The notes beneath the pieces are model-generated. The model did not search any database. It was not told where the DNA came from and saw only the letters and a list, made by a program, of their open reading frames with translations. Shown here piece by piece: positions 1-6,610 of a stretch of DNA of 12,487 nt. Each line of letters begins with the position of its first letter. Positions within the stretch are counted from its first letter, which is position 1. Source of the stretch: Bacillota bacterium (GTDB taxonomy: Bacteria > Bacillota > Clostridia > Lachnospirales > Lachnospiraceae); assembly GCA_023441145.1 (NCBI GenBank), contig JAEZQN010000133.1:1-12487 (forward strand). The letters run 5' to 3'. A program made the translations under genes and the position numbers.

Positions 1-4
1 TCGG

Positions 5-274
5 TTAATCCTCCTCGATTACCTGTATTTCTAAAAAATCAAACTCAATGGCGTCTATAAAATTATCTTTAGAAAAACGGGTTTTATCATGCTTTTTAAA
101 GTCTGCCACAGTGGATTCAAGCCAAAGGGGCTTAGACAAATCAAAGGCATAGCAGATTTCATCTAAGGCATGGAATATCTTGCGGGTGCGATTTTGCGTA
201 GGATCGTCATTGCATACGATCATATCCTTTAACATGCGATTGTCTTTAAAAACTTTAGCCCATAAGCGGAACAT
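5..274 (-). CDS. Small conserved cytosolic protein of unknown function (89 aa)
   Basis: The frame runs from ATG (272-274, minus strand) to TAA (5-7). It is preceded by a strong ribosome site, AGGGAGGA (281-288), and a good promoter further upstream, so it is very probably a real, complete gene. The product has no signal peptide or membrane segment and is mixed charged/hydrophobic. It starts MFRLWAKVFKDN and ends in an acidic tail (EIQVIEED). From memory, similar short proteins with the same opening and the FHALDEICYAFDL / FDFLEIQVIEED pattern are common in Lachnospiraceae, but I know of no assigned function. It is transcribed divergently from niaR; nothing in the sequence links it to NAD metabolism. 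I am confident of the gene and assign no function. Confidence 0.85.
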   Translation of the reverse strand: MFRLWAKVFKDNRMLKDMIVCNDDPTQNRTRKIFHALDEICYAFDLSKPLWLESTVADFKKHDKTRFSKDNFIDAIEFDFLEIQVIEED

Positions 275-288
275 ATGATTTCCTCCCT

Positions 289-303
289 GAATTTTATAAA
301 TTC
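289..303 (-). other. Small AT-rich palindrome in the 5' leader of the 89-aa gene
   Basis: GAATTT-TAT-AAATTC is a perfect 6-bp inverted repeat with a 3-nt centre. It lies between the predicted start site and the Shine-Dalgarno of the minus-strand gene. It may fold weakly next to the ribosome site or be chance in AT-rich DNA. Confidence 0.3.
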
Positions 304-325
304 AATAGTAATAAATTAGAACTTA

Positions 326-354
326 ATTATACTTGCCTATTCTAAAACATTCAA
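326..354 (-). promoter_or_regulatory. Sigma-A-type promoter for the 89-aa gene
   Basis: Read on the minus strand, a -35 TTGAAT (349-354) and a perfect -10 TATAAT (326-331) are separated by exactly 17 bp. The predicted start is near 319, about 45 nt before the ATG. It is back to back with the niaR promoter. Confidence 0.65.
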
Positions 355-399
355 GGGATTTAGAAAAACACAAGAAAACCTTAGCGAAAACGTAGCATA

Positions 400-428
400 T
401 TGTAAAATACCCGAAGAATTGATATGAT
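400..428 (+). promoter_or_regulatory. Sigma-A-type promoter for niaR
   Basis: A -35 TTGTAA (400-405) and a -10 TATGAT (423-428) have a 17-bp spacer. Predicted transcription starts near 435, some 30 nt upstream of the favoured ATG at 465. No ACCTG/CAGGT-type palindrome is visible here, so niaR itself does not look autoregulated through the motif found further downstream. Confidence 0.6.
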
Positions 429-464
429 AGAAAAGATGGAAATGTTATGGGAAAGGTGATTTAT

Positions 465-980
465 ATGGAAGGGAAAAAACGACGAGAGAAATTAATAGAA
501 CTTTTGACTTTATCCAAGGAACCTATGTCTGGAAGTGAACTTGCGAAGACCTTAGGGGTATCCAGACAGATTATTGTACAGGATATCGCGTTACTTCGTG
601 CTACCAATAAGAACATTTTGTCTACCAACAAGGGATATCTGCTTTTTGTGCAAGAACCTCAGAAGTTCAACCGTTGTTTTTTGGTAAAACATACAACTGA
701 GCAGATTGAAGAAGAGCTTTGTGTGATTGTGGACAATGGTGGCAAGGTATTAGATGTCATCGTCATGCATGATATCTATGGACAAATAGAGGCAGACTTA
801 TTGATTAATAACCGCCAGGATGTCTATGATTTTGTAAAGAAGGTACAAGAAAAGAAGACAACTCCGTTGAAGGAATTGACGGATGGAGTACATCTTCATA
901 CTGTAGAGGCAGACAGCGAGGAAATACTGGACCGTATTGAAAAGGAGCTTAAAGAGAGAAATTTCTTGCTTAAATCATAA
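465..980 (+). CDS. niaR: NiaR (YrxA) niacin-responsive transcriptional repressor
   Basis: This is a 171-aa cytosolic repressor made of an N-terminal HTH_11 winged helix (about residues 3-62, recognition region SGSELAKTLGVSRQIIVQDI) and a C-terminal 3H domain (about 70-170). NiaR proteins bind nicotinic acid and repress NAD-synthesis and niacin-uptake genes. The metal ligands known for the Thermotoga homologue TM1602 (His, Glu eight residues later, and an H-x-H pair) are all present, as H76, E84, H143 and H145, so the ligand site looks intact. An in-frame ATG at 447 would add six residues but has only a poor ribosome site. ATG 465 has AAAGGTGAT just upstream and gives the family-typical M-x-G-x-KRR start, so I chose it. 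The next gene is a membrane protein preceded by a candidate NiaR operator. Confidence 0.93.
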   Translation: MEGKKRREKLIELLTLSKEPMSGSELAKTLGVSRQIIVQDIALLRATNKNILSTNKGYLLFVQEPQKFNRCFLVKHTTEQIEEELCVIVDNGGKVLDVIVMHDIYGQIEADLLINNRQDVYDFVKKVQEKKTTPLKELTDGVHLHTVEADSEEILDRIEKELKERNFLLKS

Positions 981-994
981 ATATGTGATATTAT
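966..994 (+). promoter_or_regulatory. Extended -10 promoter for the PfoR-type membrane protein
   Basis: A -35 TTGCTT (966-971), overlapping the 3' end of niaR, is followed after 17 bp by the -10 TATTAT (989-994). A TGA triplet directly in front gives the extended -10 form (TGnTATTAT). Predicted transcription starts near 1001, so the inverted repeat at 1003-1018 would cover about +2 to +18. Confidence 0.55.
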
Positions 995-1002
995 TTGCCA
1001 TG

Positions 1003-1018
1003 ACCTGACAAGACAGGT
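1003..1018 (+). promoter_or_regulatory. Candidate NiaR operator
   Basis: ACCTGACAAGACAGGT is an inverted repeat: perfect ACCTG/CAGGT half-sites around a 6-bp centre. It lies between niaR and the membrane-protein gene, directly downstream of that gene's predicted -10, a classic repressor position. Firmicute NiaR sites are, as I recall, palindromes built from GACAGGT-like half-sites, which fits. Binding is inferred, not shown. Confidence 0.6.
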
Positions 1019-1052
1019 GAATAGAAAAGTGTAAAGGCATGGAGGATTTTTT

Positions 1053-2120
1053 ATGAATAAAATAGGTAAATGGTTGCATCGGCTTTTTATTGACGGACTT
1101 AGCGGTATGGCTCTAGGGCTTTTTGCAACCTTAATTGTAGGTACTATTTTAAAACAGTTTGGGGATTTGATTGGTGGTACGGTAGGTAACTATATGTACG
1201 CCATAGGTGTTGTGGCAGGATGTTTGACTGGTGCAGGAATTGGTTGTGGAGTTGCGTGTAAGTTCAAGGAGGCTCCATTGGTAGTTGTTTCTGCAGCTGT
1301 GGCTGGTATGATCGGTGGTTGTGCAACGGATATCATTAATAATACATTGATCAATGATGCCGGAAGAATTGTACTGAAGGTATCAGAGCCTTTGGGAGCT
1401 TTTGTAGCAGCGTACATAGCCATAGAGGTTGGACATATTGTTTCAGGAAAAACCAAGGTAGATATTATCATTACACCTGTACTTAGTATATGTTCTGGTG
1501 CAGTAGTGGGACTAATAGTAGGACCTCCAATATCTACTTTTATGATCTATCTTGGTGATATTATTATTTGGGCAACGGAACAAGCACCTTTCTTAATGGG
1601 AATCATTGTCTCTGTAGTTATGGGTGTGGTATTAACCCTTCCAATAAGTTCAGCGGCTCTTGGAGTTATGTTAGGATTAAGTGGTCTTGCAGCAGGAGCA
1701 GCGACGGTGGGTTGCTGTGTCAATATGGTAGGCTTTGCAGTGATCAGCTATCGTGAGAATAAGGTAGGTGGTCTGATAGCCCAGGGTGTTGGAACTAGTA
1801 TGCTTCAGGTACCAAACTTGATTAAGAAGCCAGTACTTTGGCTTCCAGTTGTACTGACTAGTGCAATCTTAGGTCCTGTTTCTACTATGCTATTTCATAT
1901 GACCAATAATAAAGTGGGATCTGGTATGGGAAGTGCTGGTTTAGTAGGACAGATTACTACCTACGGAGATATGGTGGCAAAAGATGGAGCGGTTGTTACT
2001 ATTGTGAAGATTATAATCATTCAATTTGTATTACCAGCAATACTCTGCCTAATGATGTCAGAGTTTATGAGAAAAAGAGGCTGGATTAAACAAGGAGATT
2101 TAAAATTAGATATCAACTAA
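1053..2120 (+). CDS. PfoR / PTS_EIIC_2-family membrane transporter, probably NiaR-regulated
   Basis: This is a 355-aa integral membrane protein with roughly eight to ten hydrophobic segments from residue 15 to 336. It matches the PTS_EIIC_2 family (COG3641, named for the C. perfringens protein PfoR). Typical stretches are RLFIDGLSGMALGLFATLIVGTIL near the N-terminus (split here as residues 11-33), SGKTKVDIIITP (131-142), GLSGLAAGAATVGCC (208-222) and GMGSAGLVGQ (291-300). It has no EIIA or EIIB domain and no such gene beside it, so sugar phosphotransfer is doubtful. The start has a clear GGAGGA (1041-1046) six bases upstream. Its position behind niaR and a candidate NiaR site suggests uptake of niacin or a related NAD precursor. 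NiaR regulons are known to include uncharacterised membrane transporters. The family call is firm and the substrate is inference. No convincing terminator follows the stop. Confidence 0.85.
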   Translation: MNKIGKWLHRLFIDGLSGMALGLFATLIVGTILKQFGDLIGGTVGNYMYAIGVVAGCLTGAGIGCGVACKFKEAPLVVVSAAVAGMIGGCATDIINNTLINDAGRIVLKVSEPLGAFVAAYIAIEVGHIVSGKTKVDIIITPVLSICSGAVVGLIVGPPISTFMIYLGDIIIWATEQAPFLMGIIVSVVMGVVLTLPISSAALGVMLGLSGLAAGAATVGCCVNMVGFAVISYRENKVGGLIAQGVGTSMLQVPNLIKKPVLWLPVVLTSAILGPVSTMLFHMTNNKVGSGMGSAGLVGQITTYGDMVAKDGAVVTIVKIIIIQFVLPAILCLMMSEFMRKRGWIKQGDLKLDIN

Positions 2121-2184
2121 AATGAGAGGGTTTTCATATAAGACTCTTTGTATACACTCTTTTTATGTAGCTTATCTTAATACA

Positions 2185-2200
2185 TATAATTACAATTATA
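2185..2200. repeat. AT-rich inverted repeat upstream of the capA promoter
   Basis: TATAATT-AC-AATTATA is a perfect 7-bp inverted repeat with a 2-bp centre, ending 4 bp before the predicted -35 of the next gene. It could be a regulator site or UP-like DNA, but AT-rich palindromes also arise by chance. Confidence 0.3.
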
Positions 2201-2203
2201 GAA

Positions 2204-2232
2204 TAGACTGGAAATATTTTATGTGTTACAAT
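2204..2232 (+). promoter_or_regulatory. Extended -10 promoter for the CapA-type gene
   Basis: A -35 TAGACT (2204-2209) and a -10 TACAAT (2227-2232) are 17 bp apart, with TGT immediately before the -10 (extended -10). The predicted start is near 2239, giving a leader of about 50 nt before the ATG at 2288. Confidence 0.55.
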
Positions 2233-2235
2233 AAG

Positions 2236-2248
2236 ATGGTCAGACCAT
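2236..2248. promoter_or_regulatory. Perfect palindrome at the capA start site (candidate operator)
   Basis: ATGGTC-A-GACCAT is a perfect 6-bp inverted repeat around one base. It sits just after the predicted -10, covering the expected start site. ATGGT recurs at 2253 and 2276. The placement suggests a repressor site, but no regulator can be named. Confidence 0.4.
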
Positions 2249-2287
2249 AAGAATGGTTAATATACTTAGAAAGAGATGGTATACTAA

Positions 2288-3568
2288 ATGAAACGGTTTT
2301 TTAGAAAATTGTTTAAACCACTATTGGTGGTAGTATGTGTGTTAACCGTCTTGACTGTGATTGCTACTAATACCATTGATTCTAATGAGGAAACAAGTAA
2401 CAAGGAAAAGATTACGGTTGATCAGAACGGAAAGGTTATTGGTGAAAGTCAAGGCGAGAAGCAAAAGAATAGCCCATTGCCAACAGATAGCAAGAGTAAT
2501 TTAGATAATGAAAAACCTTCAGCATCGCCTTTACCAACAGCTACACCGGTAGAAGATAAAAAGATTACTCTTATGGCCGTAGGAGATGATTTGGTTCATG
2601 ACTCTATAATTGATAGTGGAAAGCGCTCGGATGGGACATACAATTACGATCATTTATTTACCAATATCTTAGAGGATATTAAGAAAGCTGATGTGTCTGT
2701 CATTAACCAGGAGACAGTTCTTGGAGGAAAAGAATTACGCTATAGTGGATATCCTAGATTTAATTCCCCACAGGAGATAGGCGATGCTATTGTAAAAGCT
2801 GGTTTCAATGTTGTTCTTCATGCCACCAATCACGCTATGGATAAGGGTGAAAAGGGTATGCAAAACAGCATAGATTACTGGAAGAAGCATAAAGGAGTCA
2901 CAGTTGTAGGGGTAAACGAGACAGAGAAAGAGTCAAACGACGTTAAAGTAATAGAAGTGAAGGGCATAAAGCTTGCCTTACTGAATTATACATATAGCTT
3001 AAATGGCTTGCCATTACCAAGTAATCGCCCATACATGGTGAATATGCTAGATGAGGAGAAGATACGTAAGGATGTGGCATTAGCAAAGGAAAAGGCGGAT
3101 TTTGTTATAGTATTTCCTCACTGGGGAACAGAATACTCTTATGATGTTTCTAGCGCACAGAAGAGATGGACAAAGATATTTTTGGAGACAGGAGTTGACC
3201 TAGTGATAGGTGCTCATCCTCATGTTATTGAACCAATAGAGTGGCTAGAAGGGGAAGATGGGCATAAGATGCTTATTTATTATTCTCTAGGCAACTACGT
3301 ATCCGGTCAGGATGAATATCCAAGAATGCTTGGTGGGATGGCTAATATCACCATAGAGTGTAAGAATGGTGAGAAACCATATATCTCTGATGCTTCTATA
3401 ACACCAATAGTTACACAGTTTGGAAGTGATTATGAAAATCTGCAGGTATTAAGACTGTCAGATTATACTGATCAGCTAGCATCGGTACATAGGATACGAG
3501 GTATGTCAGTTTCCAAGCTAAAGAATTTAGCAAAGCAGGTTTGGGGAGACTGGTATAAGGAAAACTAA
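2288..3568 (+). CDS. CapA-family (PGA_cap) membrane-anchored metallophosphatase-fold protein
   Basis: This 426-aa protein has a basic N-terminus and one hydrophobic segment (about residues 11-28) that could be an uncleaved anchor or signal. A polar Ser/Pro/Thr-rich linker follows (about 32-90), then an extracytoplasmic CapA domain (about 92-375). The metal-site signatures of the calcineurin-like PGA_cap family are all visible: GDDLVHD (D100, H104), NQE (N140, E142), TNH (N181, H182), HWG (H278) and GAHPH (H310, H312), followed by SLGNYV. Members are linked to poly-gamma-glutamate capsule synthesis or act as wall-associated hydrolases. There are no capB/capC genes nearby, so a capsule role is uncertain. 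The ribosome site is weak (AGAGATGG, 2272-2279). The gene has its own promoter and terminator and appears monocistronic. Confidence 0.88.
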   Translation: MKRFFRKLFKPLLVVVCVLTVLTVIATNTIDSNEETSNKEKITVDQNGKVIGESQGEKQKNSPLPTDSKSNLDNEKPSASPLPTATPVEDKKITLMAVGDDLVHDSIIDSGKRSDGTYNYDHLFTNILEDIKKADVSVINQETVLGGKELRYSGYPRFNSPQEIGDAIVKAGFNVVLHATNHAMDKGEKGMQNSIDYWKKHKGVTVVGVNETEKESNDVKVIEVKGIKLALLNYTYSLNGLPLPSNRPYMVNMLDEEKIRKDVALAKEKADFVIVFPHWGTEYSYDVSSAQKRWTKIFLETGVDLVIGAHPHVIEPIEWLEGEDGHKMLIYYSLGNYVSGQDEYPRMLGGMANITIECKNGEKPYISDASITPIVTQFGSDYENLQVLRLSDYTDQLASVHRIRGMSVSKLKNLAKQVWGDWYKEN

Positions 3569-3593
3569 AATAACCATAATAAGAAACGTAGTG

Positions 3594-3644
3594 AGGAGCT
3601 TTGCAGCATAGTTGTAAATAGACTATTTTGCAGAGCTCCTTTTT
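3594..3644 (+). terminator. Rho-independent terminator after the CapA-type gene
   Basis: The arms AGGAGCTTTGCA (3594-3605) and TGCAGAGCTCCT (3629-3640) pair over 12 bp with one U-G wobble. An inner ATAGT/ACTAT stem adds stability. The T-run at 3640-3644 follows directly. Confidence 0.88.
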
Positions 3645-3651
3645 GAAACCA

Positions 3652-3680
3652 TTGCCAGATTAGCAAATATCGTATAAAAT
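3652..3680 (+). promoter_or_regulatory. Sigma-A-type promoter for dnaX
   Basis: A -35 TTGCCA (3652-3657) and a -10 TAAAAT (3675-3680) are 17 bp apart; an overlapping TATAAA (3673) gives a 15-bp spacer. The promoter begins right after the capA terminator, so dnaX starts a new transcript. Confidence 0.5.
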
Positions 3681-3692
3681 AGAAAGGTAAAA

Positions 3693-3723
3693 TATCAGAA
3701 ATAAGTCAATAATAATTCTGATA
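3693..3723 (+). other. Stem-loop in the dnaX 5' leader
   Basis: TATCAGAA (3693-3700) and TTCTGATA (3716-3723) form a perfect 8-bp stem with a 15-nt loop. It lies just after the predicted start and 8 nt before the AGGAAGG ribosome site. It has no T-run, so it is not a terminator; an mRNA-stability or translation role is possible. Confidence 0.4.
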
Positions 3724-3744
3724 CTAATAGAAGGAAGGTACAGT

Positions 3745-5310
3745 ATGTCTTATACCTCGTTATATCGTAAGTTCCGTCCCATTGGCTTTGAAGATGTAAA
3801 GGGACAGGAGCATATAGTAAAGACATTAACAAATCAAATAAAGGCTAACCGAGTAGGACATGCCTATCTATTCTGTGGAACGAGAGGAACTGGTAAGACT
3901 ACCATTGCCAAGATTCTAGCACGGGCTGTTAACTGTCAACACCCTGTGGATGGGAGTCCTTGTAATGAATGTCCAACCTGTCAGGCTATATTAAATCAGA
4001 CCTCTATGAATGTTATAGAGATTGATGCGGCGTCCAATAATGGTGTCAATAACATTCGAGATATCATTGATGAGGTGCAGTATTCTCCTACAGAGGGTAA
4101 GTATAAGGTTTATATCATTGATGAGGTTCATATGCTTTCTGCAGGAGCCTTTAATGCTCTGTTAAAAACCTTAGAGGAGCCCCCATCTTATGTTATCTTT
4201 ATTTTAGCAACCACAGAGGTTCATAAGATTCCTATTACTATTCTGTCCAGATGCCAACGGTACGATTTTAGACGTATTACTATAGATACCATAGCAGATC
4301 GCTTAATGGAGCTTATGGAGAAGGAACAGATTCAAGTGGAAGAAAAGGCCCTTCGATATGTGGCTAAGGCAGCAGATGGTTCCATGCGTGATGGACTTAG
4401 TCTTTTGGATCAGTGCATTGCTTTTTATTACGGAGAGACTCTAACCTATGATAAAGTGCTAGAGGTTCTTGGAGCAGTAGATACAGAAGTATTTCAGAAG
4501 CTACTGGATTTCTTGCTACAAGGTCAGTCTGTAGAGGTAATGGAGTTGGTAGAGGAGCTGATTGTAAAAGGCAGAGATTTAAGTCAGTTTGTAGTGGACT
4601 TTACCTGGTATATGAGAAATCTAATTCTTCTAAAGAGCTCTGATTTAGCGGAAGATATTATCGAAGTATCTTCGGAGAATCTTAAAGAAATGAAGCTAAT
4701 GGCAACCCAGGTGGAAATGGATACCTTAATGAGGTACATTCGAATCTTCTCTGATTTGTCTAATCAGATTAAATATTCCTCTCAAAAGAGAGTATTGGTA
4801 GAGGTGGCTTGTATCAAGCTATGTAAGCCAGAGATGGAGACAGACTATACCTCTATCTTAGAACGACTTCGTCAGGTAGAGAAGAAACTAGAGGAAGGCG
4901 TTATGGTAAAACAAACTTCTCGGACAGAGAAATCCAAGCCAGAAGTAGTCGAGGAAGAAGAACCAAAACAGCAGGTTTTAGTGGAAGCATTACCAGAGGA
5001 AGTAAGGCAAGTGGCAACTAATTGGAATAATATTGTGAAGGACCTAGATGGACTCTTACAGCAAATGATAAGAAATGCAGTATTAACAGTGAACGAAGGA
5101 AATGTTCTTGTACTAGCATTTTCTGATGATTTGTGTAAAGTCTATGTTGAGAAAGAAGCTTCTATGAAAGCAATAAAAGAAGCCATAGCAGAATATATTA
5201 ATAAAGAAGTATCGATTCAGACAAGGTTTTTAGAAGGAGGCCGAGAGGGCTTAAATAAAGTGGCGGATATTACGAAGCTTATAAAAGCAGATAATATAGA
5301 GGTTCTTTAA
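3745..5310 (+). CDS. dnaX: DNA polymerase III subunit gamma/tau (clamp loader)
   Basis: This is the ATPase subunit of the replicative clamp loader, which places the beta clamp on DNA and, in the tau form, ties the loader to the polymerase. The 521-aa product shows Walker A GTRGTGKT (45-52), a four-cysteine zinc module (C64, C73, C76, C79), Walker B IIDEVH (124-129), the arginine-finger motif SRC (168-170) and sensor-2 GSMRDGLSLLD (210-220). Clamp-loader domain III follows. An acidic/Lys-rich linker around 385-420 leads to a C-terminal domain. AGGAAGG (3732-3738) sits six bases before ATG 3745. At 521 aa it is slightly shorter than the Bacillus protein (563 aa by memory) but looks complete. 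I saw no obvious programmed-frameshift signal. It is followed by ybaB and recR, the usual bacterial order. Confidence 0.97.
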   Translation: MSYTSLYRKFRPIGFEDVKGQEHIVKTLTNQIKANRVGHAYLFCGTRGTGKTTIAKILARAVNCQHPVDGSPCNECPTCQAILNQTSMNVIEIDAASNNGVNNIRDIIDEVQYSPTEGKYKVYIIDEVHMLSAGAFNALLKTLEEPPSYVIFILATTEVHKIPITILSRCQRYDFRRITIDTIADRLMELMEKEQIQVEEKALRYVAKAADGSMRDGLSLLDQCIAFYYGETLTYDKVLEVLGAVDTEVFQKLLDFLLQGQSVEVMELVEELIVKGRDLSQFVVDFTWYMRNLILLKSSDLAEDIIEVSSENLKEMKLMATQVEMDTLMRYIRIFSDLSNQIKYSSQKRVLVEVACIKLCKPEMETDYTSILERLRQVEKKLEEGVMVKQTSRTEKSKPEVVEEEEPKQQVLVEALPEEVRQVATNWNNIVKDLDGLLQQMIRNAVLTVNEGNVLVLAFSDDLCKVYVEKEASMKAIKEAIAEYINKEVSIQTRFLEGGREGLNKVADITKLIKADNIEVL

Positions 5311-5327
5311 AGAAGCACAATCGGATA

Positions 5328-5356
5328 TTGATTAAGATAAGAAATAAAGTTATATT
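5328..5356 (+). promoter_or_regulatory. Candidate internal promoter for ybaB-recR
   Basis: A -35 TTGATT (5328-5333) and a -10 TATATT (5351-5356) are separated by 17 bp in the gap after dnaX. There is no terminator in this gap, so it would add to read-through from dnaX. Confidence 0.5.
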
Positions 5357-5391
5357 AATAATATGTAAGCAAAATGAAGGAGGACCAACTC

Positions 5392-5742
5392 ATGGCAAAA
5401 CGTGGTGGTTTCCCAGGTGGAATGCCTGGTAATATGAATAATTTAATGAAACAGGCTCAAAGAATGCAAAAGCAAATGGAAGAAAAGACAAAAGAGCTTG
5501 AGGAGAAACAATGGGAGGCTACTGCAGGTGGTGGAGCTGTAACCGTTTGTGTTTCTGGTAAAAAAGAAGTTGTAGCAGTAAAACTAAAAGAAGAGGTTGT
5601 TGACCCTGATGATATCGAGATGCTAGAAGATTTAATTATGGCAGCTACAAACGAAGCATTACGCAAGATGGAAGAAGAAAGTAGCCAGGCTATGGGATCT
5701 CTAACAGGTGGACTTAACCTAGGTGGGGGCTTTCCATTCTAA
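5392..5742 (+). CDS. YbaB/EbfC family nucleoid-associated DNA-binding protein
   Basis: The product is 116 aa. YbaB/EbfC proteins are small dimeric DNA-binding proteins thought to shape the nucleoid; the gene is almost always found between dnaX and recR, as here. The sequence has a Gly/Met-rich N-terminus, a long charged helix (about residues 16-42, MKQAQRMQKQMEEKTKELEE), a central beta region with GGGAVTV, the typical VDPDDIEMLEDLI stretch, and a flexible Gly-rich tail. An upstream in-frame ATG (5374) overlaps the ribosome site. ATG 5392 lies 8 nt after a perfect AAGGAGG (5377-5383) and gives the family-typical MAKRGGFPGG start. Its stop overlaps the recR start. Confidence 0.95.
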   Translation: MAKRGGFPGGMPGNMNNLMKQAQRMQKQMEEKTKELEEKQWEATAGGGAVTVCVSGKKEVVAVKLKEEVVDPDDIEMLEDLIMAATNEALRKMEEESSQAMGSLTGGLNLGGGFPF

Positions 5743-6338
5743 TGGATTATTATAGTAAACAAATTAGTAAGTTAATAGAGGAATTATCAAGACTTCCTGG
5801 AATTGGTTCCAAGTCTGCGCAAAGGCTGGCTTTTCATATTATCAATATGCCAGAAGAGCAAGTGAAGAACCTAAGTGCTACTATTATAGATGCTAAGAGT
5901 AATGTTAGGTATTGTGAACAGTGCTGTACTTTAACCGATCAGGAGCTTTGTCCAATATGTAGAAGTAATCAAAGAAACTCTAAGATTATAATGGTTGTGG
6001 AGAATTCTAGAGATTTAGCAGCATATGAGAAAACTGGTAAATATGATGGTGTCTATCATGTGCTTCATGGAGCCATCTCCCCTATGCTAGGAATTGGACC
6101 GTCTGATATTCGTCTAAAGGAATTGATGTTAAGACTGCAGGGCGATGTAGATGAAGTGATTATAGCAACAAACTCTAGCCTTGAAGGAGAAACGACAGCT
6201 ATGTATATCAGTAAGCTAATTAAACCTACTGGTATTAAGGTAAGTCGAATTGCTAGTGGTGTTCCTGTAGGAGGAGATCTTGAATATATTGATGAAGTGA
6301 CTTTGCTTCGGGCATTAGAAGGCAGAGTTGCATTATAG
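5742..6338 (+). CDS. recR: Recombination mediator protein RecR
   Basis: This 198-aa DNA repair protein works with RecO (and RecF) to load RecA on gapped single-stranded DNA. It has an N-terminal helix-hairpin-helix (LSRLPGIGSKSAQRLAF, about 15-31), a four-cysteine zinc finger (C58/C61 and C70/C73), a Toprim domain (about 80-170, starting IIMVVE with E87, and TNSSLEGE at 143-150), and the C-terminal GVPVGGDLEYIDEVTLLRAL segment. Length and domain order are normal for the family. The start ATG shares a base with the ybaB stop (TAATG, 5740-5744), and an AGGTGGGGG tract (5721-5729) could serve as ribosome site, so translational coupling is likely. The Bacillus follow-on genes yaaL and bofA are absent. 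Confidence 0.97.
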   Translation: MDYYSKQISKLIEELSRLPGIGSKSAQRLAFHIINMPEEQVKNLSATIIDAKSNVRYCEQCCTLTDQELCPICRSNQRNSKIIMVVENSRDLAAYEKTGKYDGVYHVLHGAISPMLGIGPSDIRLKELMLRLQGDVDEVIIATNSSLEGETTAMYISKLIKPTGIKVSRIASGVPVGGDLEYIDEVTLLRALEGRVAL

Positions 6339-6376
6339 AGGGTGATGCTTTCTTCACCAATTACATGCTTTAACAG

Positions 6377-6410
6377 TAAGAGCGCTTGGTCTATAGACCA
6401 GGCGCTCTTA
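6377..6410 (+). terminator. Strong hairpin after recR, lacking a U-tract
   Basis: TAAGAGCGCTTGGTC (6377-6391) and GACCAGGCGCTCTTA (6396-6410) pair over 15 bp with a single U-G wobble and a TATA loop. It is GC-rich in an AT-rich gap. Neither strand has the run of Ts expected of an intrinsic terminator. It is probably the transcript end or 3' stabiliser of dnaX-ybaB-recR. Confidence 0.55.
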
Positions 6411-6527
6411 GGTTAATGAGAGGGGGGGTATTCGTATATATATTATCTCTTGCAAGTATTAGTATAAATAGGAAATGTGACTATCCTATGACCTACTTAT
6501 GAAAATCATATAAACTTTATTAACTAA

Positions 6528-6556
6528 TTGTATAATTTTTATTATTTTGCTAGAAT
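6528..6556 (+). promoter_or_regulatory. Extended -10 promoter for the coiled-coil membrane protein
   Basis: A -35 TTGTAT (6528-6533), a 17-bp spacer and a -10 TAGAAT (6551-6556) are seen, with TGC just before the -10. The predicted start near 6563 makes the in-frame GTG at 6563 an unlikely translation start and supports ATG 6611. The rest of the gap 6411-6527 holds a run of seven Gs (6422-6428), AT-rich DNA, and only a weak ATAGGA/TCCTAT inverted repeat (6468-6489). Confidence 0.6.
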
Positions 6557-6610
6557 AGAAGTGTGGCAAATGTGCAATACATATCGATATCTATATGTGA
6601 GGACGAAAGG

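Noticed and set aside
1190..1471. Minus-strand frame inside the PfoR-type gene
   Set aside because: It is fully inside a clear membrane-protein gene and shows no ribosome site or family likeness.
1053..2120. Reading the EIIC-like protein as a sugar PTS component
   Set aside because: There are no EIIA/EIIB domains or neighbours, and the regulatory context points to NiaR.
2120..2165. Possible terminator after the PfoR-type gene
   Set aside because: Only 4-bp GAG/CTC pairings can be drawn; the T-runs are not preceded by a stable stem.
6344..6415. Short 23-codon frame after recR
   Set aside because: The AGAGGGTG upstream is too close to the ATG, and the frame runs through the 15-bp hairpin.
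6563..6610. GTG start extending the coiled-coil protein by 16 residues
   Set aside because: It coincides with the predicted transcription start and has no ribosome site; ATG 6611 has one.
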